This document shows, in pieces, positions 10,787 through 21,167 of a stretch of DNA of 64,000 nucleotides. The notes under the pieces are model-generated. The model was not told where the DNA came from. It did not search any database and was given only the letters and a program-made list of their open reading frames with translations. Origin of the DNA: Gracilaria gracilis (Eukaryota > Rhodophyta > Florideophyceae > Gracilariales > Gracilariaceae). The stretch lies in assembly GCA_030374805.1 (NCBI GenBank), contig JARGSG010000026.1, forward strand, positions 682,001-746,000. The letters run 5' to 3'. Position 1 is the stretch's first letter; each line of letters starts with the position of its first letter. The translations under genes were made by a program, and so were the position numbers.

Positions 10787-13700
10787 CTATTCATCGTCGT
10801 CATCCATTATCATCTGTCCTCTTTCGTAATCCCCATCTGTATTCTCAGCAGAGCCACCTGACATCTCTTCATCTTCCTCTTCGTACTCGTCCTCTCCATC
10901 TTCTATATCTTCCTTTTCACTCTCTTCCTCCAAACCTTCATCATCGTCCAGCTGGTTGTTTGGGTCTTCTTCTAGCTCAAAGTTCTCATCTACAAACTTT
11001 GGCCGAAACGCTGGCTCCCTGTGCACCGCGTCAGGGAGCTTGTATTCTTCAGGTACAAACTAAATGTGATACCTCAGGCAATTGTCTTTCACCAACGTAT
11101 CCATGTACCCAGATCCCGCATGAAACACATCCCCCCTCCCAATAAACACAGAGTAAGGCGGAACCCTGAACTTCTTCACAACCATTGTACGTGATAACCT
11201 CCTCAAACTCTTGTCATCCGTCACATACATATTGTGAGACCTCTCACAAACCCATATCATAAATGAACTCCCTCCAGAGGCCATTACGAAAAACCCCGGA
11301 ATATCTCCCTTATCCTTCTCCACATTCGTCAACCCTCGAAAGTCAGTGTGCAAAACCTGCCTTGGGGCATCCCTCCCCCGTACAAAACACACGCAATCCG
11401 GTCTGCGGCGCATACATTCTTTTCTTAGCTTTGCTGTTGTTACAAAGGCGAAGAGCCCATGCAATTTGCCCAAACCTCGCATCCAACAACGCCCGCTTTC
11501 TCACTATCATCACGTTCTTCTCATCAGATTCCATGCAATCAACAATCCCCTTCTTCGTCGTAATATATCGTCCAATTACCTGCATCCTGTCCCCAGCATC
11601 CTTTCTTTCCCCCGCGTTGATGATGGGATTCCATTTCGTTCGGTTCTTTTCAAACTTCAAGTCTGGCTGCTCCTTGAAGTCCTTCTCAAAAAACTCTAGA
11701 AACCCTTCTGTCCCATCTTCATCCACCACCACGCCCCTCTTCTTCGTCTCCTCTGATATACCTCCATCAGTTCTGAAGTGTTCCAAAACACAGAAACCTC
11801 TTTCCATCAATTCCATTCTCTTCGCCGCAAAGTACTCTCGAGCGAGGTCATCCCTCTCCATCGCCGCCATCCAAAGAGCTGCTTCCTCTCCTCTCGGCTT
11901 TCCCTTCAACGGAAGCTTCACCCCGAGAACTGGTTCTTTCATGCTACCTAGCTCCTTGTGCACATTTCGGGTGGCCTGCCAGTACACCGCGTTATGGACC
12001 GCTCTCAAATCCGCCACCCCCAAACATCCCGCCCTGTGCTCCTTTCGCAAAATGAATCATCGCCATCCACGGGTGTTGATGTTTCTCTGCATTCTTCCCT
12101 CCCGGCCACTCATTCGGTAGCGCATCCACCAGACTCGTCCATGACATATCCGTTCCACCAGCTCACTCACCTGCCTTATTCATCCCTTTCGGTGGTTTCT
12201 CGGGGTTCTTATCTTCAAATCCACGCATCGTTCCTTCCTCCACCCCTTCTTCCTCGTCCTGAACGAACCTACTATCGTTCTCACTGCCACCACTTTCATC
12301 CTTGCTCGACGATACCAAATTTATTTTCTGTTCTTTGAAGAACTTCTTCAATGCCGGCTTCGTCATATTCCTGAATAAAGTAACAACCTCCATTGGTATA
12401 TCTCCAGAAGGAGTCTTCACGGTGCCCTTCTTCATCCTCTTCGGAGCAGGTTGGATTTCTACCTCATCCTCATCGTCTGTAAGATCAACTTACCTCCTCT
12501 TCTTCTTCTTCTTGCTTCCAGCCTTGCTACCCCAATCCTCTTTCAGCCGGCCCGGAGCAATCTTTTTCCGTGTGCTCCGCCTCAACCCTGATGGCTCTGC
12601 TTCAGGGTCGTCCCCTTGCATGGAAGCTTCCAACAACATGAGAGCATCTTCTGCCTCATTAGGTGCTGCGGTTGACGTACCATCACATACACCCACGACT
12701 TCAACCACCTCCTCCCCACCTCCTTCACCTCCTCTGACGTTTGAAACGATATTTTGAAAACTTCTTGAAGCTTGTTACCCGCGGTCTTCACCCTTCTAGA
12801 CAGCATCCAGTCCCATAAACGCCTCGCACCGCCAAGTTCCATTTTTGCTGTCCGCATACCCAGATATTCCATCACAGACACATGTTTTCCTTCTAAGTTG
12901 AATACTGTCTGCAATAATTCTTCAACACTAATCTTCTTCTTCTTTCCAGTGACATTACATAGGTTGTGCATACCTATGTCACATTGAAAGAAGTGCTTCC
13001 TCATGTCTTCAAAACGACCGTGTCTTCTTTTCGTAGAAGAAGACAACCTCAGTTCCACATGCCATTGCAAGCAACGTACGACAAATCGAAACTGCCCATC
13101 GGTGAGACCCATCAAGAGGTCACTCGAGACATGCGCCAACGTCAGGGCTGGACCCTCCTCACACACTTTCTCAAAGAATTCCAAAAGCCTCTCACATTCC
13201 ACAAACTTCAGAGCCAATGTCGCGTAACGAGTCAAGTGACGCACGCTGTAGTCTCCGATAGCCTCACTTCTCTTCAAAGCACCAGCTAACTGCTTCAAAG
13301 TAATGCTTTTCACATCCACATGTGACTCGTTCACGAAATTCTGCACAAAAGATACCGTGCTATGAATTTTTTCTGCAAACGACATCTTCAGCACATTCGA
13401 ACTCATCTCGTTCAGAAGATTGCCGAGTCCTAGTACCTCGTTCATTGTCATGGAATTCCCATCCTTTCTTCCCCACAGCACAACATCGAAAGAACGGGCT
13501 ATATCTCCCCACTTCTTGCCTACCCCATGCAAGTCTCGTAGCACAAGAATTCGGTGACATCTGTCTATGAGGGTTACGGGCACAACAATTTTCCCATCAT
13601 TAACTATTTCATTCATATCTTACTCCCCCAAAAATGCCACATCAATCGAACTTGCAGACGGCAGCCACCCAAAGTTGCGATATTTCATCATCGTCGCCTC

Positions 13701-14606
13701 CTTGTGTCCCAGATCCACACTTCGAACTGTCTTCTTCGGGATTTCAATCATCTCGATATCTATCGTCATCCTGCGCTGAACATAGTCGGCGACGGAAATC
13801 TTCTTGAGAGACAGGGTGTTGTCAACCTCTTCCGACGGAACACTGTCTCTTTCATCGAACAAATCCTCCTCCGCGTCAGCAAGCGGAGCCTTACTCGTCT
13901 GAAAGACCTCCACAATATCGTCGTCGGAGTCCTCTATGATGCTGACGCTCGCTCCCACGGGCTTCTTCATCCCTTTAGAAGAATTTCCTCGAGTTTTGGA
14001 AGCTTCCTCAGCAGGTTTCTCGACCTCCAGAGCAACCACTTTCTCAGGCTGAGATGTAGAAGACTTGCCAGCCCCGGACCCTGGAGTAGGACTTTGCGAA
14101 ATCTCGATTCGGTCCATCATCGACGTATCCCACGCATACAACCCAGCTGAGAACAACTCGCTCAGCGTACTTGGTGGGTCTTCAGGACTTTGAAAACGGT
14201 AAGGGTACTTCGCGCTTCCATGACTTATAATAATCTTCGTCCTCCAGATCACAATCAAGTCTTCTCCTTCTAGGGCAGTCGCGCTTAAAAGATGCCCATG
14301 GAGCGAACTGCAAAGAGCCTTCCCTGCACCACCGGCGGACCCCACACCTCTCACCTCCGCGGTTCCCGCTTTCACCCTGCTCTTTTCTTTCCCAACCGTC
14401 ACAAACAAATGCACCGCATCGCCGCCTTTCACTACCGGCGTAGCAGCGGGCGAAACCTTCTTCGCCATTGCTGGGGCTGGTGGCATACGTGGCGTAGTGC
14501 CTTTTGCCCTCCCTCTCCCTCGTGTTAGGGGCAGAATTTCTAACACCCCTGCACTTGGGTTCGCCCGTCTTGAATCCCGCCCCCTCTTATGCTTTCGAGG
14601 CGGCAT
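10787..14606 (-). pseudogene. Element gene B, right copy: unknown N-terminal domain plus 2OG/Fe(II) dioxygenase
   Basis: Homologous end to end with B-left, in opposite orientation. The ATG at 14606 is intact and the Trp mutated in B-left is kept. Breaks differ: TAA at about 13618 in frame, and frame shifts near 12700, 12100-12160, 11400 and 11060. The dioxygenase active site is complete here: LHTDFRG with His at 11348-11350 and Asp two residues on, a distal FHAG.GY His, and an LRYH Arg. The tail is strongly acidic. About 14606-14760 upstream is also alignable with the B-left upstream region, including TCTCGCGAGC. Family knowledge: such folds bind Fe(II) and 2-oxoglutarate, and several classes act on methylated nucleic acid or protein. 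The substrate is unknown here. Confidence 0.65.
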
Positions 14607-14912
14607 CGCGGTTACACGCGGCTGATAGAATGGAAAAGGTTGTTTACCACCGTCGAGAACGCTCGCGAGATCTGTTAGCTATTTGTAACTTTCACTCCCG
14701 TTCTTTTCCGGCTACTTCATCACGGATGCGCGTCCGCTCAATATTTGTTTAAACTATACACTGTGCCTATTCAAAAATTTTATAGCGTACTCGCGTGACG
14801 TTTACAAATCTACATGAAGCTACTAACGCTACTAACATCTATACTACATTTGTACAACAATGTTTGAGCAATAAAGAAATAAATACAATTTGTGGCGGAC
14901 TAATTTCGCTCT

Positions 14913-15204
14913 GGGACAGCGGACCGGGGTGTCGTGGCGCTTCATCGGTGCTCCGATGAAGCGCCACGACACCCCAGTCCGCTGTCCCCGGCACGTTGGC
15001 GGTGCCACGTATGCCAGCACCTCAGTTTCATCACACACAGCACGTTGACAGCGGGCGAATTTCACCGCTTATGGCACGTTCGCAGTGCCACGTGTGCCAC
15101 CTCCCAGCTTCATCACTCACGGCGCGTTGGGACAGCGGACCGGAGTATCGTGGCGCTTCATCGGTGCACCGATGAAGCGGCACGACACCCCGGTCCGCTG
15201 TCCC
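14913..15204. repeat. Palindromes P4 and P5 with a 140 bp linker
   Basis: P4 (14913-14988) and P5 (15129-15204) are ~76 bp palindromes with GGGACAGCGGACCGG arms and a TCATCGGTG-CACCGATGA centre. The linker has repeated GGCACGTT(G/C)(G/C)(C)AGTGCCACGT-like blocks. The whole 292 bp unit recurs at 15833-16125. Confidence 0.85.
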
Positions 15205-15469
15205 AAAAAATATTTTTGAGTTGTTTCGAAACGAGCGGCTGGACAAAGATGATATTTCATTTTGTCAATATTTCATCCGAGCCACGCCAACCACACGTGT
15301 GCTGCTGTATGAAATCCGTCCCCACTCCCCCTCGCAACATCTTCCACGCCCTACCTTCCTGGTCACACTTTCTACCGGGATATATCCATCTCCTACCACA
15401 ACCGAGAGTATGTCTTGGTTGCGGGAATAGAACGATGTATCTCAGTAGAAGGTGTCACACCCTCACGCT

Positions 15470-15760
15470 TTGCTGCTAGGAATAGGACATCCGTTATACG
15501 AGATTAAGTTAGTACATCTTCTATCTTAATTGAATGTAACCGGTGTCCTATTCCTATGCTGCTTGGGGAGGTTTTCACACACCCTCTCGCTTTGTTGCTA
15601 GGAATAGGACATCCGTTATATGAGATTAAGTTAGTACATCTTCTATCTTTATTTTGTATAGTGAATGCCCTATTTCTATGGTGCTTGCGCTTTGAAGCTA
15701 GGACTAGGACATCTTTTAAGAATAGGATAGCAATAGTAAGACGTATTGCATAGAGTGAGA
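15470..15760. repeat. ~100 bp hairpin sub-repeats, first cluster
   Basis: Units open with GCTAGGAATAGGACATC, pass through an AT-rich centre (TTAGTACATCTTCTATC) and close with a GTCCTATTCCTATG-like arm, followed by GCTTG.GGAGGTTTTC. Two units and a partial third are seen. Confidence 0.65.
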
Positions 15761-15832
15761 GCAAAAAATCGTTTGAGTCGGGATCCATGTTCGTTTTACC
15801 CTGGGAAAGCCGATCGGCACTCACGGCCCGTT

Positions 15833-16125
15833 GGGAGAGCGGACCGGGGTGTCGCGGCGCCTCATCGGTGCACTGATGAAGCGCCACGACACCCCGGTCC
15901 GCTGTCCCAGAGACGTTGGCGGTGCCACGTATGCCGGCACCCCAGTTTCATCGCAAACGGCGCGTTGACAGCGGGCAAATTTCATCGATCACGGCACGTT
16001 GGTGGTGCCACGTGTGCCACTACCGCACCTTCATCACTCACGGCGCGTTGGAACAGCGGACCGGGGTGTCGTGGCGCTTCATCGGTGCACCGATGAAGCG
16101 CCACGACACCCCGGTCCGCTGTCCC
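15833..16125. repeat. Palindromes P6 and P7 with linker
   Basis: P6 (15833-15908) and P7 (16050-16125) have the same sequence and spacing as P4/P5, making this a duplicate of 14913-15204. Confidence 0.85.
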
Positions 16126-16384
16126 AAAGAATTGTTTTGAATTATTGAAACGAGCGGCTGGACAAAGGTGATATTTCATATTCAACATTTCGCTTTCCAG
16201 CCACACGCGTGGTGCCGTATAAAAGCTGTCCCCACTCTCCCTTCAACACCTTGGACGCCCTTTCTTCTTCCTGGTCACACCTTCTACCGAGATATATTCA
16301 TCTTCTTCCACAACCGAAAGTATGTGTCTCTGTTGCGGAAATAGAACGATATATCTCCGTAGAAGGTGGCACACCCTCACGCTC

Positions 16385-16910
16385 TGTAGCTACGAATAAG
16401 ACATCCCCTATATGATATAAAATTAGTACACTTTCTATTTTTATATCATAGAGGATGTGTCCTATTCCTATGCTGCTTGCGGAGGTTTTCGCACACCATC
16501 CGGCTTCGTAGCTAGGAATAGGATATTCTCTAGATGAGATAAAGTTAGTACATATTCTATCTTTATTATAAATAGAAGATGCCCTATTCCTATGCTGGTG
16601 GCGGAGGTTTTCGCACACCATAACGCTTCGTAGCTAGGTATAGGACATCCATTGGATGAGATGAAGTTATTACATCTCCTATCGTTATCTTGTACAGAAA
16701 ATGTCCCATTCCTATGCTGCTTGCTGGTTTTTTCGTATTTTGTCACAACCATGTAATTAAGAATAGGGTAACCATAGTAAGTAGCATTGCGAAGGTGGCA
16801 CACCCTCACGCTTCGTAGCTATGTTTAGGACATCATTTTTGTCACATAGGTATAGTGCATCTTCTATTTCTATGTCCTAGTAGTCTGCTGCTTGAGGAGG
16901 TTTTCGTATT
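16385..16910. repeat. ~110 bp hairpin sub-repeats, second cluster
   Basis: Four units start near 16386, 16505, 16627 and 16811, each with TAGGAATAGGA-type and CCTATTCCTATG-type arms and separated by GGAGGTTTTCGCACACC. They are the same family as 15470-15760. Between clusters and palindromes nothing else is recognisable. Confidence 0.65.
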
Positions 16911-17043
16911 TGTCCCAACCATTTGGCTAAGAATGTAAATAAAATGCAAAGATATACACCAAGTTAAAAGCAACGGCTAGTAGGGCTGCGCGTTGGCGGT
17001 GCCACGTGTACCTCTACCACTGCTTCATCACTCACGGCACGTT

Positions 17044-17119
17044 GGGACAGCGGACCGGGGTGTCATGGCGCTTCATCGGTGCACCGATGAAGCGCCACGA
17101 CACCACGGTCCACTGTCCC
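17044..17119. repeat. 76 bp palindrome P8
   Basis: Same GGGACAGCGGACC arms and TCATCGGTGCACCGATGA centre as P4-P7, with a few arm mismatches. Confidence 0.85.
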
Positions 17120-17159
17120 AGGCTGTCGTTGAAAAATATGGAAAATAAAATTTTTTTCT

Positions 17160-17236
17160 GGGACAGCGGACCAGGGGGTCGTTGCGCTTCATCAGTGCAC
17201 TGATGAAGCGCCACTCCACCCCGGTCCGATGTTCTA
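17160..17236. repeat. 77 bp palindrome P9
   Basis: It is intermediate between the P2/P3 type (CATCAGTGCACTGATG centre) and the P4-P8 type. It is the last palindrome before gene A3. The 350 bases after it form a pyrimidine-rich leader with CCGCTACCATCTCCC-like words, comparable with the leader upstream of A1. Confidence 0.8.
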
Positions 17237-17593
17237 CCAGCCGTTACCTATATCTTCGCGTATATGTTTGCAATCACCAAGTTCCGTATCCCTCGAGTGT
17301 CGCCGCTTTCCCTGACACCTCTTTACGGCTTCACTTGCATCTCAGGCATCTTGCACATCTCCCTGTAGTGTTTAAAGAACCTGTTTTGTGCTGTATCGCT
17401 GCTATCCTCTGCCGCCCGCTCTCGTCTCCTGCGCACTTTCATATCTCGTCGGCAGTTATCCCCCGCCCGCTGCACTCTCCTGTGCGCTGTTGTCTCCCCT
17501 CCGCTGCCATCTCCCGACCGCTACCATCTCCCTTCCGCTCCGGAAATTCGAATCATAACCCATCAACGCACCCCCTTCCCGTGCATGCATAAA

Positions 17594-18770
17594 ATGGCTC
17601 CACATAGTTCATCGAGGTCTACGTCACCAGCACCGTCAAGCTCCGATATGAAGGTTGAAAAACTGTATGGCTCCGGAGATGAGCTTGTCACAGTATGCCT
17701 CGCAATCCGCGATCATTACGCGTCGACAATGCGAGATGAAGACCGGCCAAGGAAGGTGGGACACAGCGAGTTCGTTGATTAAATTATCAAGAATCGAAAC
17801 GTCCTACCGCTGGCCAAGAATTACTTCTATATTCTTGTGGGTCCAGGACATCCGACGTTTACTGACAGAGAACTACGGGTCGTATCTCTGAAGGGGTCTT
17901 ATCGTCATCTATACCTCTCAACGAGGTTATTGGACATTTTGGACGGTGATAGAGACTGGCATGTAAGGGACTTCCGGAATGCTTATACCGAGGTGAACTT
18001 TAAAGGAATACTGAAGAATGTGACTTTGACCGAGTTTTTCAAGTCAATGACTATACTTTCTAAGCGAGGGGGACGGGTGGTCCCCCCATTCGCCACAACC
18101 GTTGCCACACATTTCCAAAGGATTCTATTTCTCTCGCTCATTCAGAAAGTTCCATGGAAAAAGAGTTGTACGCCAGAAGAGGAAAAGAGGAGACAAGGGT
18201 TATCCCACATCTTTTTGTGAATGTCCAAATATCAAACAAACTCCAAGCTCAGCGTGTTGGCTTTGATGTGCAGCTCAAAACGAAGGCATGGGATTGTTTC
18301 TCTCAATTTCTGAGAATTCCTACTGTGGAGGTCATGGTTCTTCCATTCATCCGAGTCATGTACGACGAAATGCAGTTTCAAGTGATTGAGACGAAGGCAG
18401 AGGGGTTCTTCCACCAGGATAACGACCATCGCTTGCTACCGAGTAAAGGTGAAACTGTTACTGAAACAGAGGTCATCGCATGGCCATGGAATTTACCGCA
18501 CGACATCGATGCTGCCCTCCGAATGCTTGCGAAGGAGTTCATTTCGGACCTCAACAAGGTATTTTGAATGAGCAGTTCTTCTAAATTTCCGAACCAGGAC
18601 GATGGACAGTTCTGAAGACGTTTACCAGAAACCCATCACGGGCGTTTGCTCAGAGATTCGATAGTTTCTCGAATTCGCTTGTGTCCTCCGTCATGGAGGC
18701 CATAAGCCTGTTGAAACTGAAAGAATCATTGAACGTCCCTGGTATGGCGGTAACGCCCATATCCAAACCA
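17594..18770 (+). pseudogene. Element gene A, copy A3: N-terminal unknown domain
   Basis: The ATG at 17594 aligns with the A1 start at 1098. The region encodes the same unrecognised ~390-residue domain as A1. It is broken by TAA at 17780 (A1 has an open codon there), by frame changes before 17837 and at about 18154-18220, by a base missing near 18562 relative to A2, and by TAA at 18771 (GAA in A2). Conserved stretches include a GSGDEL block near the N-terminus, a YLSTRLLDILDGDRD block, and an AKEFISDLNKV block near the end. It sits divergent to B-right across the palindromic spacer. Confidence 0.7.
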
Positions 18771-18773
18771 TAA

Positions 18774-19946
18774 CCTGCCATACAAATTGAAGATGATGTG
18801 GAGGAGGTGGAGCAAATTGGGAAACCAACGGAGCCGAAGGAGGGGAGAGGCGAAGAAGGAGATGGTGATACGAACATAGTGGCAGACATTGCGAAAGGAA
18901 GTACTGGTGACGAAGCGTCCGGGGTAGGCGTAGTACCACCACCATCCATTGCGTCGTTGGATGACAAAATGGCTTTCGGAAGTTGTGAGGAGGAGATGGA
19001 GAAGTACTTTCGCTTTTACAATTGCGGGTTTGAGGATATGGTAGAGATGGACGAGACGTTGCGTAGAGATGGTTTGTCTCCGTTAGGAACAGTTCAACTG
19101 GTTCTCATGGACCTTCCGTACAACATCCGAGGGAACAAGAACCTAAACAACAGCTGGTACGATGTACTGAGCCCTCAGGACATGAAGAAGGCTGCAAAGC
19201 TTCTATCAAGACTGCTACGTCCTGGGGGCCATTTCGTCATCTTTAGTGCTTTCGAGCAGGTCCAGCAATGGAGAGATGTACTTTCTGCCATTGGGACAAA
19301 AGACGAAAACGGAATACCAAGGCGTTCCTTTGTTGTGGACCAGGTCCCAATGCACTTTGTACGGTCGCAAGGCAACCCGATGCGTAACCCTGGTCGTAGG
19401 TCGTACTCCCTTTTCCCTGCAATGGAGTATGCTGTACATGGAGTTCGAAATGGTCTCAGCTACGCGCAGCAGCATATGATGGTGAACTGTGAGAACTTCA
19501 ATTTCGTGCAGTCGAGATACCCGGGGTATCACAGTGCCATTGACCAAATACCCCCCATGTCTAATGAGGAGACTCTTCAGTGGAAGAGAAAGAAGGAAGG
19601 TGGGGGCTACGTTTTACAAAAGGTGAGGTCCGAACAGAAACCTCGGGCATTGTTGGAGGAGCTACTCAGTCGGTTTTCCCAGGCTGGAGATATTGTGGTC
19701 GACTTGTTTGCGGGGACGTTTTCGACAGCAATGGCATGCATGGAGTTATAACAGCATCGTAGGTTCATCGGGTGTGAGCCGGACCCTGAATGCTTTGCCC
19801 ATGCTAGGCACGCCGCAATTGTTCAATTCGCATTGTGCGTGCGGGAAAATGAGACGGATATCCAGGTAACGCAGGAAGTTCGGAATGCTATGATTAGGGT
19901 GTTGAACTTATTTCCGAAGTGGAATGTCCGCTCATCGAGATCATAA
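18774..19946 (+). pseudogene. Element gene A, copy A3: beta-class amino DNA methyltransferase domain
   Basis: After an acidic, low-complexity linker the frame encodes a methyltransferase with motif IV first (LVLMDLPYNI, DLPY at 19110-19121), then LLRPGGHFVIFSA (motif V/VI-like), and motif I last (DIVVDLFAGTFSTAMA, about 19689-19736), followed by a RRFIGCEPD motif II-like strand. This IV-before-I order is that of beta-class N6-adenine/N4-cytosine methyltransferases. DLPY fits the (D/N/S)PP(Y/F/W) catalytic position with Leu at the second residue. TAA at 19749 and TAA at 19944 interrupt the frame, but no insertion or deletion does, and the codons after both stops remain readable protein. The domain would methylate DNA; the target base and site are unknown. 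Confidence 0.75.
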
Positions 19947-20711
19947 AAGCCTCCATCCGGGTACCCCCAGTATCAAAAGTTTTCTACGTATATTGTGGAC
20001 TTTCTTGCGTCAATGTGGCGGGATGAGAGCTTGGTCACGACTGGTAGGCGTAAGGCCCTTCAAGAATGGCCTAAAACTTTGCAAGGAAAGATGGGGCTTC
20101 TGGATTGGAATGCAATGTTTTCACTGGAAGCGACGATGTGCCGTTGTCGTATCGGGAAGTCGACGATTCGCCACCCTGGCGCAGGAGTGGGGGTGTTCAC
20201 TACCCGCCGATTCATGGAAATTGAAGAGATATGTTACTTCTATGGAACACTGGTGTACCATGACCTAACAAAGAGAAAAGAGGTACACAAGAAATATGGT
20301 GAAGGTTTATTGGGAGCCACTTCCGAACGCTTTCAGAAGTATGCGATGCAGTTTAACGTCCGCGGCGATATATTCCATAACCTCCCAGAAAAAAGACAAG
20401 GAGTAAGTTTAATACTTGTATGGATTGTCCCTGCTTCTTTTTCATTGGGTGGAACGATTAACGATCCCAAATATATGGAAGGTGATAAGGACATTGATGC
20501 AGTTGCGGATGGTGTGACGAAACGAAGGACTGCAAATGTGCGGGTCATTCGAAATCCAAATACAGGACGCACCCCACATCAACTACGAGAATATCAAATG
20601 CTTCCGGTGCGAACACTCCGGAAACTGGAAGTGGGAAAGGAGTTGTTCGCGGATTATGGAGTAGAGTATAGCTGGGGTACATCGGCAAATCCTATTATAG
20701 TAATCGATTAG
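19947..20711 (+). pseudogene. Element gene A, copy A3: SET domain
   Basis: The same frame as the methyltransferase continues, with only the TAA at 19944 between them, into a SET domain. GAGVGVFTTRRF (from 20178) is the GxGxF strand, YFYGTLVYHD follows, GGTINDPKY takes the place of the usual NHS-type pseudoknot residues, and KELFADYGVEYSW (near 20640) is the final strand with the conserved Tyr. TAG at 20709 ends it. SET domains are lysine methyltransferases acting on histones or other proteins. I infer a single methyltransferase-SET polypeptide in the ancestral gene; separate proteins remain possible. The copy is not intact. Confidence 0.7.
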
Positions 20712-21167
20712 AACGTGTAGTAAATTAGCTACATGTAAAACAACACCCTAAACCTCGATAATGAAGTGGCACTTATTGCATTCCAACTTCGCCGTTGAGC
20801 ACGAATTAGAAACTAAACACTTTAGCTCAAGTGCAAGATAGAAGTACGTAGATACATAAAAGGTAGTGAAGGGCATCGAATATGATGCGAAACCTTGTAC
20901 GTTTTTTAGCATTATGAGAACTATTCAGAAATGGAGATTTCGGTGTCATTTTTTCGTTTCGGAATCGGGAAATAAAAAACCGCACTCGGTGATTTCCACC
21001 ACACTCCACTAAATTTGAGCTGTGCATTCGATCGGTAACGTTCGATCACGGCGAGTGCCAAACACGTCGAGAGCAGAGCATTTCCGATTCCAGTGACCTT
21101 CGATCACGGTCAGCGGCTAAGACTTCGTGAGCCCAGCGTCAACCGCGAGGAACCGTTCAGATTGTAT
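20712..21167. other. Noncoding spacer between A3 and the KDZ-type element
   Basis: AT-rich just after A3, then GC-rich. No gene, clear terminal repeat or RNA is recognisable. The left end of the next element should lie here. Confidence 0.4.

Larger units (their letters stand above)
14913..17043. repeat. Tandem ~920 bp composite repeat in the A3/B-right spacer
   Basis: 14913-15832 and 15833 onward share the same order: palindrome, 140 bp linker, palindrome, GAAACGAGCGGCTGGACAAA, then a region around the words GTCCCCACTC and CACCTTCTACCG, then small hairpin repeats. The second unit is longer because it holds more hairpin sub-repeats. A third, partial start lies at 17004-17119. No coding function is supported. 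Confidence 0.7.

Noticed and set aside
14844-16206. Short open frames repeating the peptide ALHRCTDEAPRHPGPLS
   Set aside because: They are produced on both strands by the palindromic repeat itself. There is no start context or gene structure.
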